In this document: positions 1 to 9,900 of the stretch, piece by piece
Position numbering within the stretch: the first letter of the stretch is position 1
How the letters are laid out: every line of letters begins with the position of its first letter
Origin: Prevotella sp. ne3005
GTDB lineage: Bacteria > Bacteroidota > Bacteroidia > Bacteroidales > Bacteroidaceae
Assembly: GCF_900110085.1 (NCBI RefSeq)
Contig: NZ_FOCK01000003.1
Coordinates: forward strand, 248,001-312,000
Direction: 5' to 3'
Length of the DNA: 64,000 nucleotides
Position numbers and translations under genes: made by a program
The notes under the pieces: model-generated
Seen by the model: only the letters and a program-made list of their open reading frames with translations
The model's database searches: none
What the model was told of the DNA's origin: nothing

Positions 1-3000
1 ATCAAGGAATTAAACTGGCTGTATGGCGAGGCTACTCTGCTGGACGCAGAGCAGTTGGAGGGTTACTTTGTTGGTCCGCGCCGTGAGATGGTGACCCCAT
101 GGTCAACCAACGCCGTAGAGATCACCCAGAACATGGGCCTTCAAGGCATCAGTCGTATTGAGGAATATTTCCCCGCCAGCAGCAAGGATGCCGAGCACGA
201 CGAGATGCTGCAGCGCATGTACAACGGCTTGAACCAGGACATTTTTACGATCAACATCAAACCGGAGCCCATCAAGTATGTGGATAATCTGGAGGAATAC
301 AACGAGCAGGAAGGACTCGCCCTCAGTCCTGAGGAGATTGAGTACCTGCACGGATTGGAGAAACAGAACGGTCGTCCGCTGACAGACTCTGAGATCTTCG
401 GTTTCGCCCAGATCAACTCAGAGCACTGTCGTCATAAGATCTTCGGTGGCACCTTTATCATCGACGGCAAGGAGATGGAGAGTTCACTCTTCGCCATGAT
501 CAAGAAGACCACCCAGGAGAACCCCAACAAGATTCTTTCTGCCTATAAAGATAATGTGGCTTTCGCACAGGGTCCTGTTGTGGAGCAGTTTGCCCCGAAG
601 GACCAGAGCACGAGCGACTATTTCCAGGTGAAGGATATCGAGAGTGTGATCTCGCTGAAGGCTGAGACGCATAACTTCCCCACAACGGTGGAGCCCTTCA
701 ACGGTGCCGCTACAGGTACAGGTGGTGAGATCCGCGACCGTATGGGTGGTGGTGTCGGTTCTTGGCCGATCGCTGGTACTGCTGTTTATATGACAGCCTA
801 TCCCCGTCTGCACGACGATGAGGGCGCAGCCCGTGACTGGGAGGATATCCTACCTGTTCGTCAGTGGCTGTATCAGTCCCCTCAGCAGATTCTGACCAAG
901 GCCTCTAACGGTGCCTCTGACTTCGGCAACAAGTTCGGTCAGCCGCTGATCTGCGGTTCTGTGCTGACCTTCGAGCATCAGGAGGGTAAGGAGAAATACG
1001 CTTACGACAAAGTGATCATGCTGGCTGGTGGTGTGGGTTACGGCACCAAGCGCGACTGTCTGAAGAAGGAGCCTCAGAAGGGTAACAAGGTCGTTGTGGT
1101 TGGTGGTGATAACTACCGTATCGGCTTGGGTGGTGGTTCTGTATCATCGGTAGATACAGGTCGCTATAGCAACGGTATCGAGTTGAATGCCGTTCAGCGT
1201 GCCAACCCAGAGATGCAGAAGCGTGCCTACAACTTGGTGCGTGCCCTCTGCGAAGAGGATGTGAACCCCGTTGTTTCTATCCACGACCATGGTTCTGCAG
1301 GTCACCTGAACTGTCTCTCTGAGCTCGTGGAGGAGTGCGGTGGTGAAATCGATATGACCAAACTGCCTATCGGCGACAAGACACTTTCAAGTAAGGAGAT
1401 CATCGCCAACGAGAGCCAGGAGCGTATGGGCTTGCTCATCGACGAGAAGCACATTGAACATGTACGTAAGATTGCTGAGCGTGAGCGTGCTCCGCTGTAT
1501 GTGGTCGGTGAGACCACTGGCGATGCCCACTTCTCGTTCAAGCAGGGCGACGGTGTGAAGCCTTTCGACCTCGATGTGGCTCAGATGTTCGGACACTCGC
1601 CGAAGACCATCATGAAAGATAATACCGTAGAGCGCCATTATGAGGATGTGACCTACAGTCAGGATAAGATCAATGAGTATCTGGACCGCGTGCTTCAGTT
1701 GGAGGCTGTGGCTTGTAAGGACTGGCTCACCAATAAGGTGGACCGCTCTGTAACAGGTAAGATTGCCCGTCAGCAGTGTCAGGGTGAGATCCAATTGCCT
1801 CTGAGCGACTGTGGTGTCGTAGCCCTCGACTATCGTGGTGTGAAGGGTATTGCCACTGCCTTAGGACATGCTCCTCAGGCTGGTCTGGCCAATCCTGCTG
1901 CCGGCAGTGTTCTCTCAGTAGCCGAGGCCCTGACCAATATCGTTTGGGCTCCTCTGGCCGAGGGTATGGATTCACTGAGTCTCTCAGCCAACTGGATGTG
2001 GCCTTGTCGCTCTCAGGAGGGTGAGGATGCCCGTCTGTATGAGGGTGTGAAAGCACTGAGCGACTTCTGCTGCGACCTACATATCAACGTGCCTACTGGT
2101 AAGGACTCGCTGTCTTTGAGTCAGCAGTATCCAAATGGTGAGAAGATTATCTCTCCTGGAACGGTGATTGTATCAGCTGGTGGTGAGGTTTCTGATATCA
2201 AGAAAGTGGTATCGCCTGTATTGGTTAACGACAAGAACGCATCACTCTATCATATCGACTTCTCATTCGACGAGCAGCGCCTGGGTGGTTCTGCCTTTGC
2301 CCAGAGCTTAGGTAAGGTGGGCGACGATGTGCCTACAGTGAAAAACGCCGAGTACTTCGCTGATGCCTTCATGGCTGTTCAGCAGATGATTGAGAAGGGC
2401 TGGATCATGGCTGGTCATGATATCTCTGCCGGTGGCCTGATCACCACCCTGTTGGAGATGTGTTTCGCCAACACCAAGGGTGGTATGCACATCAACCTGC
2501 ACGACATCTGCAAGGATGGCGACGTAGTGAAGGCTCTCTTCGCTGAGAACCCAGGTGTGGTGATCGAGGTAAGCGATGAGCACAAACAGGAGTTCAAGGA
2601 CTTCATGGAGGAGCAGGGTGTTGGCTTTGCTAAGATTGGTTATCCGGTAGAAGACAGCCGCAGCATTGTGGTCAAGGCTGGCGATGAGGAGCTGCCCTTC
2701 GATATCGACGCCCTGCGCGATACCTGGTATAAGACCTCTTACCTGCTCGATCGCAAGCAGAGCTTTAATGGCAAGGCCAAGGAGCGCTTCGAGAACTATA
2801 AGAAGCAGCCTATTGAGATGAAGTTCAACAAGGACTTCACTGGTAAGTTGGCTCAGTATGGCATCTCTGCCGATCGCCGTCAGCCCTCTGGTGTTAAGGC
2901 TGCTATCATCCGTGAGAAGGGTACTAATGGTGAGCGTGAGATGGCTTACTGTCTGTATTTGGCTGGCTTCGACGTGAAGGACGTGATGATGACCGACCTG

Positions 3001-3633
3001 ATCAGTGGTCGCGAGACACTCGAGGATATCAATATGATTGTGTTCTGTGGTGGATTCTCCAACTCCGACGTACTGGGTTCTGCTAAGGGTTGGGCTGGTG
3101 CTTTCCTCTTCAACCCCAAGGCCAAGGAGGCACTCGATAAGTTCTATGCCCGCGAAGACACCCTCTCACTGGGTATCTGTAACGGTTGTCAGCTGATGGT
3201 GGAACTCGGTCTCACTGGTGCCAAGGGCGCTAAGATGCTGCACAACGACTCTCACAAGTTCGAGAGTGAGTTTATCAGTCTGAGCATTCCCCAGAACAAC
3301 AGCGTGATGTTCGGCTCATTGAGCGGTAACAAGCTCGGTCTGTGGGTAGCCCACGGAGAGGGTAAGTTCTCCTTGCCTGAGGCAGAGAGTGCTTACAATG
3401 TCATCGCTAAGTACAACTACGCAGGCTATCCCGCTAATCCTAACGGTTCTGACTATAACGTGGCAGGTATCTGCTCTGCCGACGGTCGTCATCTCTGTAT
3501 GATGCCTCACCTGGAGCGTGCCGTATTCCCCTGGCAGAACGCCTGGTATCCTGCTGACCGCCGCAACGATGAGGTCACACCTTGGATTGAGGCCTTCGTA
3601 AACGCACGTAAGTGGGTTGAGGAAAGAATCTAG
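1..3633 (+). CDS. purL: Phosphoribosylformylglycinamidine synthase, 5'-truncated by window edge
   Basis: Converts FGAR, glutamine and ATP to FGAM in purine synthesis (cytoplasm). The frame is open from base 1, so the start codon and probably a few tens of codons lie outside the window; 1210 residues are visible. It is the large single-chain form: an N-terminal region with the motif INSEHCRHKIFGG, two AIR-synthase-like halves (GGGVGSWPIAG; later ALGHAPQAG and GHDISAGG), and a C-terminal class I glutamine amidotransferase domain with the nucleophile Cys in LGICNGCQL and the His/Glu end in PHLERAVFPW. The internal TTG at 55 is not a plausible start because coding similarity continues upstream of it. 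The gene ends in TAG, followed by a CCTAGG-rich spacer and two transporter genes. Identification is firm. Confidence 0.97.
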   Translation: MKELNWLYGEATLLDAEQLEGYFVGPRREMVTPWSTNAVEITQNMGLQGISRIEEYFPASSKDAEHDEMLQRMYNGLNQDIFTINIKPEPIKYVDNLEEYNEQEGLALSPEEIEYLHGLEKQNGRPLTDSEIFGFAQINSEHCRHKIFGGTFIIDGKEMESSLFAMIKKTTQENPNKILSAYKDNVAFAQGPVVEQFAPKDQSTSDYFQVKDIESVISLKAETHNFPTTVEPFNGAATGTGGEIRDRMGGGVGSWPIAGTAVYMTAYPRLHDDEGAARDWEDILPVRQWLYQSPQQILTKASNGASDFGNKFGQPLICGSVLTFEHQEGKEKYAYDKVIMLAGGVGYGTKRDCLKKEPQKGNKVVVVGGDNYRIGLGGGSVSSVDTGRYSNGIELNAVQRANPEMQKRAYNLVRALCEEDVNPVVSIHDHGSAGHLNCLSELVEECGGEIDMTKLPIGDKTLSSKEIIANESQERMGLLIDEKHIEHVRKIAERERAPLYVVGETTGDAHFSFKQGDGVKPFDLDVAQMFGHSPKTIMKDNTVERHYEDVTYSQDKINEYLDRVLQLEAVACKDWLTNKVDRSVTGKIARQQCQGEIQLPLSDCGVVALDYRGVKGIATALGHAPQAGLANPAAGSVLSVAEALTNIVWAPLAEGMDSLSLSANWMWPCRSQEGEDARLYEGVKALSDFCCDLHINVPTGKDSLSLSQQYPNGEKIISPGTVIVSAGGEVSDIKKVVSPVLVNDKNASLYHIDFSFDEQRLGGSAFAQSLGKVGDDVPTVKNAEYFADAFMAVQQMIEKGWIMAGHDISAGGLITTLLEMCFANTKGGMHINLHDICKDGDVVKALFAENPGVVIEVSDEHKQEFKDFMEEQGVGFAKIGYPVEDSRSIVVKAGDEELPFDIDALRDTWYKTSYLLDRKQSFNGKAKERFENYKKQPIEMKFNKDFTGKLAQYGISADRRQPSGVKAAIIREKGTNGEREMAYCLYLAGFDVKDVMMTDLISGRETLEDINMIVFCGGFSNSDVLGSAKGWAGAFLFNPKAKEALDKFYAREDTLSLGICNGCQLMVELGLTGAKGAKMLHNDSHKFESEFISLSIPQNNSVMFGSLSGNKLGLWVAHGEGKFSLPEAESAYNVIAKYNYAGYPANPNGSDYNVAGICSADGRHLCMMPHLERAVFPWQNAWYPADRRNDEVTPWIEAFVNARKWVEERI

Positions 3634-3662
3634 GTTATCCTAGGGAGTCCTAGGTTATTCTA
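3630..3662. repeat. CCTAGG-rich intergenic repeat, copy 1
   Basis: Directly at the purL stop codon, CTAGG/CCTAGG occurs three times at 10-bp spacing (3630, 3639, 3649), ending in TTCTA. A similar array lies at 56750-56780 between rpsI and rpsB. The pattern is seen directly; no function is evident. Confidence 0.6.
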
Positions 3663-3677
3663 AAAAGACTGAGACTG

Positions 3678-4250
3678 ATGAATCTCTACTGGGAATCTTT
3701 TAAGACTTTCTTTAAGATTGGCATATTCACCCTCGGTGGTGGATATGCCATGATTCCTTTGATTGAGGAAGAGGTGGTAAATAGGAAGCAGTGGGTGTCG
3801 AAAGACGAGATGCTCGACCTGATTGCCATTGCCCAGAGTTGTCCTGGTGTCTTTGCCATCAACATCGCCACCTTCGTAGGCTATAAGCTGAGGAAGACGC
3901 GTGGTGCCATTGCTACTGCCATCGGCACTGCCCTACCCTCATTCCTCATCATCCTGGCCATAGCCATCTTCTTCAGTCAGTTTAAGGACAACCGTTTCGT
4001 AGCAGCCATGTTCCGCGGCATCCGTCCGGCTGTAGTGGCTTTGATTGCCGTGCCTACGTTCCGCTTAGGTCAGAGGGCCAATTTGAATTGGTACACCGTC
4101 TGGATTCCCGTTGTCTGCGCCCTCGCCATCTGGGCCCTCGGTGTTTCACCTATTTATATTATTATAATAGCTGGTCTGGCAGGCTATCTCTACGGCAGAT
4201 TTGTTCAGGGAGACAAGGATACAAGTAAACAAGGAGTTCAAGACAAATGA
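3678..4250 (+). CDS. Chromate transporter family protein, short CHR domain, first of pair
   Basis: Integral inner-membrane protein of 190 residues, the length of a single CHR domain. Visible family motifs are FKIGIFTLGGGYAMIPLIEEE near the N-terminus and AQSCPGVFAINIATFVGY around residues 50-70, followed by several hydrophobic segments. Short CHR proteins act as pairs of oppositely oriented half-transporters. The next gene overlaps the 3' end by 4 bp (ATGA), which fits coupled translation of the two halves. Family members can export chromate, but in gut Bacteroidetes the real substrate is generally not known, so chromate is an inference from the family name only. Confidence 0.88.
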   Translation: MNLYWESFKTFFKIGIFTLGGGYAMIPLIEEEVVNRKQWVSKDEMLDLIAIAQSCPGVFAINIATFVGYKLRKTRGAIATAIGTALPSFLIILAIAIFFSQFKDNRFVAAMFRGIRPAVVALIAVPTFRLGQRANLNWYTVWIPVVCALAIWALGVSPIYIIIIAGLAGYLYGRFVQGDKDTSKQGVQDK

Positions 4251-4822
4251 TATTTTTATCTCTTTTCATCACGTTTTTCAAGATAGGCCTCTTTGGCTTT
4301 GGTGGGGGATACGGTATGCTCTCGCTGATTCAGCATGAGACCGTAGAATCACACCATTGGCTATCGACGGCTGAGTTTACCGACATCGTGGCTATCTCGC
4401 AGATGACGCCAGGTCCTATCGGCATCAACTCTGCCACCTACTGCGGCTATACGGCCATCCACAATGCGGGCTATGGTCACGCGATGGCTGTCCTTGGCTC
4501 TACTACGGCTACTTTCGCCCTGATGCTGCCCTCGCTCATCCTGATGATTCTCATCAGCCGGATGTTTATGAAGTATATGAACACCCATCTGGTACAGTCG
4601 GTCTTCACGGGGCTGCGCCCTGCTGTGGTGGGACTATTGGCTGCCGCCACCCTGCTGCTCTGCAACAAGGAGAACTTCTCCACGCCGATGGAGAACCCCT
4701 GGCAGTTCTTTATCAGTGTGGCCCTCCTCATCGCTACGGCTTTCGGCACGGGCTATCTGAAGATCAACCCCATCCGGATGATCTGCTATGCCGCCGTCGC
4801 CGGACTACTGCTACTCTACTGA
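4247..4822 (+). CDS. Chromate transporter family protein, short CHR domain, second of pair
   Basis: Second half-transporter (191 residues), starting inside the stop codon of the first gene. It has the matching motifs FKIGLFGFGGGYGMLSLIQHE and SQMTPGPIGINSATYCGY, then hydrophobic segments to the C-terminus. The two proteins are homologous but clearly diverged, as expected for a heterodimer rather than a recent duplication. The gene ends 1 bp before the convergent GH2 gene; no terminator hairpin is visible between them. Confidence 0.88.
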   Translation: MIFLSLFITFFKIGLFGFGGGYGMLSLIQHETVESHHWLSTAEFTDIVAISQMTPGPIGINSATYCGYTAIHNAGYGHAMAVLGSTTATFALMLPSLILMILISRMFMKYMNTHLVQSVFTGLRPAVVGLLAAATLLLCNKENFSTPMENPWQFFISVALLIATAFGTGYLKINPIRMICYAAVAGLLLLY

Positions 4823-4823
4823 G

Positions 4824-6641
4824 TTATTTTCCCTTATACCATTCTTGGAGTACGAAGAAGGCCTTCTTCTTCTCACCTTTGTCACTGTAAAGGCCCTTAC
4901 GGTTGTAATAATCCTGTATGCCTGGCAGCACACGACGCGGCGAACGGAAATCCTTCAGGATCCAGGGCGTAGTGCCTGATAGGCCCTCAATTTTGTCGAG
5001 CATAGCAGTATTCTCCTTATAAAGATTCTCCTGGAACTCCTCGGTCCAGCGCTGGTTTTTCTCGCCATGCAGGCCGTAACGGGCACCACCGCCAAACTCA
5101 CTGATGATAACGGGTTTGTTATAGGGTATTTCCCACTTCATCTTCGGGGCGTCGTTCACGTCGCGATACCAGCCGATATACTGGTTGAAGCTCACCACGT
5201 CGACATATTCGTTCATATTGTCGTTGAGGCGGTTCACGTAGTTCGACTGTCCCGTCACCTCCATAGCCATCGAGATCAGGCGGGTATTGTCGAGACTGCG
5301 GGCATACTGGGCGAGATTGCCTAGGAAGGTATCACGCTGGGCTGAGTGGGGCGTCTCGTTGGCAATACTCCAGATAATGACGTTGGCGCGGTTGTGATCA
5401 CGGGCAATCATATCACGTAGCTGGCCCTTGGCATTAGCAAGGGTTTCAGGGTTGGTCCAGGCTATGGTCCAGTAGCATGGGATCTCAGACCATACGAGGA
5501 TGCCCATCTTCTCGGCCTCGCGTACCATATATTCATTATGGGGGTAGTGAGCCAGACGCACGAAGTTACAACCCAGTTCCTTGGCCCAAGAGAGCAGTGT
5601 GCGGGCATCCTCGGCAGAGTTGGCACGGCCACCGCCATTGGGTTTCTCCTCATGGATGGAGATACCCTTGAGGAAGATGGGCTTGCCATTCAGGAGAATC
5701 TGCTTGTCGCGCGTCTCAATGGTACGGAAACCTATCTCGTCGCCAATGGTCGAATTGTCTAAGGAAAGTTCCACGCGATACAATTTCGGATTCTCCGGAC
5801 TCCACAGTTGAAGCTTCTTGGCGGGTACCCGTAGCATTGCAGTAACCTGTCCCTCGGCATCGGTGGTGAGCAACTGCTTGAGTTGCAGCTCTGGAATATG
5901 GATCAACACCTGATGTCCAATCTCTGCCTGACTCAATTTAGCCGAGAAGCATATCTGCCTATATTTATTCTTAACGCCTTCACTTTTCACCAACTGCAGG
6001 CTATAATCCTCCAGATACACCTTTGGAACCTTGACCAACTTCACATCGCGTGTGATGCCGCCATAATTCCACCAGTCGAAAATCAGTGTCGGCACAGCGT
6101 CGGCATGACGCTTATTATCCACCTTCACAATCACCGTATTCTCGCCCTCCACAAGCAAATCGCTGATGTCGTAGTTAAAAGCCGTAAAGCCGCCTACGTG
6201 GTGACCCGCCTTCTTGCCGTTTACCCACACGTGGCAGTCGTAGTTCACGGCACCGAAATACAGCAGCGTCTTATAATCCTTCATCGGCACAGCCTGGAAG
6301 CTCTTCTTAAACCACACCGTTCCCTCGTAGAAGAAGAGACGCTGGTCCTTCGTGTTCCAGTCCGACGGTATCTCCATGACGTCCGACTTATCAAAATCAT
6401 ACTCAATCAAGTCCTCCGGGCGCTTAGGCTTCGCATTGATGAAGAAGCCGTTACGCATGGGATTCATACGGTAGTCGTAATAGCCCTCCTCTTGCACGTC
6501 GACGATGTAATTCCACTCACCATTCAGCGACATCGCCTCATACGCCATCACATTCTGGATTATCGGCAGTTCTTTGATCTCAGCCGATGCCGTCAGCACC
6601 CAGCCCAAGGCCACGCAAATAGTAGTCAATAATTTCTTCAT
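4824..6641 (-). CDS. Secreted glycoside hydrolase family 2 (beta-glucuronidase/beta-galactosidase-like)
   Basis: 605 residues with an N-terminal signal peptide (MKKLLTTICVALGWVLTASA). Order of domains: sugar-binding jelly roll (about 30-210), Ig-like sandwich (about 215-305), TIM barrel to the end. Barrel motifs include FLKGISIHEEKPNGGGRANS, VRLAHYPHNEYM, the acid/base Glu429 in SIANETPHS and the nucleophile Glu515 in VIISEFGGG, so it should be active. The short length (no C-terminal accessory domains) and motif spacing are closer to beta-glucuronidases than to LacZ-type enzymes, but the sugar specificity cannot be fixed from sequence. It probably acts in the periplasm or at the cell surface. 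It has its own promoter (6679-6710). Confidence 0.88.
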   Translation of the reverse strand: MKKLLTTICVALGWVLTASAEIKELPIIQNVMAYEAMSLNGEWNYIVDVQEEGYYDYRMNPMRNGFFINAKPKRPEDLIEYDFDKSDVMEIPSDWNTKDQRLFFYEGTVWFKKSFQAVPMKDYKTLLYFGAVNYDCHVWVNGKKAGHHVGGFTAFNYDISDLLVEGENTVIVKVDNKRHADAVPTLIFDWWNYGGITRDVKLVKVPKVYLEDYSLQLVKSEGVKNKYRQICFSAKLSQAEIGHQVLIHIPELQLKQLLTTDAEGQVTAMLRVPAKKLQLWSPENPKLYRVELSLDNSTIGDEIGFRTIETRDKQILLNGKPIFLKGISIHEEKPNGGGRANSAEDARTLLSWAKELGCNFVRLAHYPHNEYMVREAEKMGILVWSEIPCYWTIAWTNPETLANAKGQLRDMIARDHNRANVIIWSIANETPHSAQRDTFLGNLAQYARSLDNTRLISMAMEVTGQSNYVNRLNDNMNEYVDVVSFNQYIGWYRDVNDAPKMKWEIPYNKPVIISEFGGGARYGLHGEKNQRWTEEFQENLYKENTAMLDKIEGLSGTTPWILKDFRSPRRVLPGIQDYYNRKGLYSDKGEKKKAFFVLQEWYKGK

Positions 6642-6678
6642 TGTAGTTATCGTTTTTATTTGTTATTCTATCTGGGGA

Positions 6679-6710
6679 CAAAGATACGAATAAGTGAGAG
6701 ATTTTCCAAA
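6679..6710 (-). promoter_or_regulatory. Bacteroidetes-type promoter of the GH2 gene
   Basis: On the minus strand TTTG (6710-6707), a 20-nt spacer, then TATCTTTG (6686-6679), matching the Bacteroidetes -33/-7 consensus. The start codon lies 37 nt downstream. The 323-bp gap 6642-6964 holds this promoter, a second possible -7 box (TATCTTTGC at 6739-6747, + strand) and the spike-operon promoter, and no convincing gene. Confidence 0.75.
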
Positions 6711-6824
6711 TAAATACCATAAAATCTGTATTATTGTTTATCTTTGCGCCACAATGAGTTGAAAGACTCGCACAACACCGAATACATCGACGAATACATG
6801 AATTATAAAAAAAAAGCGGAAACA

Positions 6825-6857
6825 TTTGGTGGAATCAGACTTTTTTCTTACCTTTGC
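6825..6857 (+). promoter_or_regulatory. Promoter of the VgrG/spike operon
   Basis: TTTG at 6825-6828, 20-nt spacer, TACCTTTGC at 6849-6857. The VgrG start codon is at 6965, giving a leader of about 100 nt. An additional -7-like TATCTTTGC at 6739-6747 lacks a clear -33 box and may be an upstream second start. Confidence 0.75.
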
Positions 6858-6964
6858 CCCAAACCTACGCGAACAGTTCAAGCGGTAATATGGCATGGCA
6901 TCGCAGGAATTCAGCCTAAGACGCTGACGATTATACAAGAACGAATAACAAAAAACTTAAAAAT

Positions 6965-9900
6965 ATGGCAAAATTAAAACTATCTATTGGCGATATCTCC
7001 GTCTCGACTGAAAGGGAGACCGCCGTCATTACCTTTTCGTCAGAAAAAACCGAAGAGAGAGACTACACCATTTGTATGGTGGACTTCAGTTTCAAGAAGA
7101 AGATGTATCAACCAACCGAGGTATTGGCCGATCTTCAGATCAGTATGGCCACTGGGTTGACCAGCGATTGGAAAGCTTTAGACAGGAAGACAATTGAACA
7201 AACGTTCAAGCACAAGAAAGTGTCGCTTGAGGTGGTGTCGCACGACTTTTATGATGGAAATGACGAGAGATCGGATCAGGCCATCGATATTGTCGGCAAC
7301 GATTACTATGTACAAGAGGTACGTGCCTGCTATATGGCCACATCTATAATTGTCAAACTGAAGATTTACAGTCTCGACAAACTGTTGACCCTTTCCAAAT
7401 ATAGCAGGTCCTGGACGGCAAAGAGACTCAGCGAACATATTCTGGGTAGTGAGCTACCCAATTTTAGGCTCCCATATAATCATGATGAGCACGTAGTGTG
7501 TGACGCATCGAAGATGAAACATCTGCTTAAAGATCATCAGGAGCATATCTTCCCCTACCTTGTACAGTACAATGAGAGTTTCTATGACCTACTGATACGT
7601 ACCTGTAACCGCTGGGGAGAGTTTGTTTTCTGGGAGGACGGTAAGCTGAACATCGGCTATGATGCCGACAAAGCGAAAGCCAAGGACATCAGCGGCTACC
7701 GTTCAATCACCTTCCACGACTACACGCCAACAAAGCCTATCTCCGACACTTATGTACCAGAAGCGCCCTACGACAACAATGTGCTGAATAGCACGGTGAA
7801 GAAAGACAGTGCTGCCAAAGTCTTTGCCACCATCAAGAATATGGCCGATTTGGAAGCCGGTGCAGATTATTATTGGTTGGCAAAGGTGGGGCAGGTGCTG
7901 ACCAACAACAAGTCGATCTTGAACTTCATGTTCGACACCGCTGTCAACGACCTGATTACGTGGGCACAGCAGGAGGCTTTAGTCAGCCAATATAACGATA
8001 AACTCAATGACGACTATTTCAAGAAAAAGAAGGAACACGTCTCGATGCTCGACGAGCAGTATAAGGACGACAAGAAGACGCTGAACCTGTTCTCTGAGGC
8101 CAAGCCCATTGTCGGTGCCAAGGAGTACGCTGCCATTCTGACTGGCGAGATGATAGCAGAGCAGAACACTATCGACATCGATTATGACACGACATGGCCC
8201 GGACTGAAGCTCGGCAACCTCATCAAGGTCAACAACGAGGAATATATCGTCGTAGAAATCTCTTCCCACATCCATGAGAATCTGGAATATAAGTATAATG
8301 CCAGTACGGAGACCGTCAATAAGATTTCCACCAAGTCGCTCGTATTCCAGGTGACGGCCATTGCCAAGGAGGGCGACACATTCTATCCCACAATGATTCC
8401 ATCGGGACATATCCGTACCAGTGGTCCACAGGTGGCTGTGGTAGTCGATGTGGACGATCCTATCAAGAGGAACCGCGTTCGCGTGAAATATCCTTGGCAG
8501 CTTACTTCCGTCAATCCTGCCTATGAGGAAATCGTGGCTTCCAACTTGAAGGACCATGATGTTTCGGACGCCACGCCTTGGCTGATCTACGCCTCAGCCA
8601 ATGGTCCCGCTGGAGCCGGTGTCCACGGCAGACATTATTTGGCAGAGAAAGTATTAGTGAATTATGCCAACAACAACGTGGAGCGTCCCTACGTGGTGGG
8701 TGCTGTCTCTACGGCAACTCCAAAAGCGGTTAAGATCGGCTCTGCCGTATTGCAGGCGCCCAATGGTGAATATATTAAGGTACACGAGGGCACAGGCAAG
8801 GGCGCCACAGCCTTTATGGCCAACTTCACCCCTGGCCTGAGCCTCGCCAATGGCTTCGTTGACATGCCCGATCTCTTTGGCGACAGCGAGATGAGCAAAT
8901 GCTTCGAAGGCGGTGTGGATTTGGGCGACAGGTATGGCATCTGGAAAATCAGCGGCTCTACCGATAAGCGTGCCATTAACATCAGCTCGCCCTGGGGTAC
9001 CGTGTCTGTCAATGCTTTTACAGGCATCTCGATCAATGCCCCCAATGGCAACATCAGTATCAAAGGTAAGAACGTATCCATCGAAGCTGGCAACAACCTG
9101 ACACTCACTTCGGGCACCAACATCCGAAACAAGTATATTTCATCGTATGGCGACGGTGCAACATTCAACATCCTCAGTTTCATGTACGATGTGGGAGAGA
9201 TGGCTGCCAAGAAGCTTGCCAGCATGGTGGAGAGCGTGATCGACCTCTCCCTCATCAGGTCGCTCATCGAGGTTTACTGGAGGCCTCAGGAGGGTGCTCT
9301 CTGCGTTCAATCGAACCGCTACCTGAAGATGGGTGCCGGTGGCGCTATGCCAGGCTATCCTGATGCCGCCTATAGAAATCCGAAGAAGAAAGCTCAGGAG
9401 GCCATCGAGAAGAGCGGTGTGCTCGAGATGGGTCCTGCCATAGTAGAGATTCTCGGCAAAGTGCCGCTTATTGTCGACAAGATGCTGGTCAGGTATAAGG
9501 AGAATTACGCCGCATGTGTCTCGAAGAAAGACGAATTTGACGATGCTATTAAGAATCTTGTGAACTATAGCAATTCCGCAAAGTATGCTAGTATTTGTAA
9601 ACAGTACGATGACCTGAAGAATAAGTTCTGGGACCCGAAAACGACAGAGATCGCGGAAGCAGACTTGGGATTTACCGAAGCTTGCAAGGCAGACAGTATC
9701 AACGACATAAATGAACTTGCCTTGTCGCTAGCCCAGATTGATATGGTTTTTTTGAAGAAAAAAAGGAAATCCATAACTGCCGCGAAGGAATACATTATAA
9801 AGCGGCGTAAGGCTTGCAAGAAAGATATTGTCAAGAAGGCCAACGCCCTGCTGAAGAGCATCATTAAGCTGCGTACAGAGTCGCAGAAGCTGGGTAATGA

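Noticed and set aside
3678..4822. The two CHR genes as one frameshifted gene
   Set aside because: Each half has a full single-domain length and its own start with an ATGA overlap; paired short CHR proteins are a known arrangement.
5883..6632. 249-codon open frame on the + strand
   Set aside because: Antisense to the GH2 gene; His/Leu-rich shadow.
6744..6977. 77-codon frame upstream of vgrG
   Set aside because: It runs through the promoter of the spike operon and overlaps the vgrG start; no motif.
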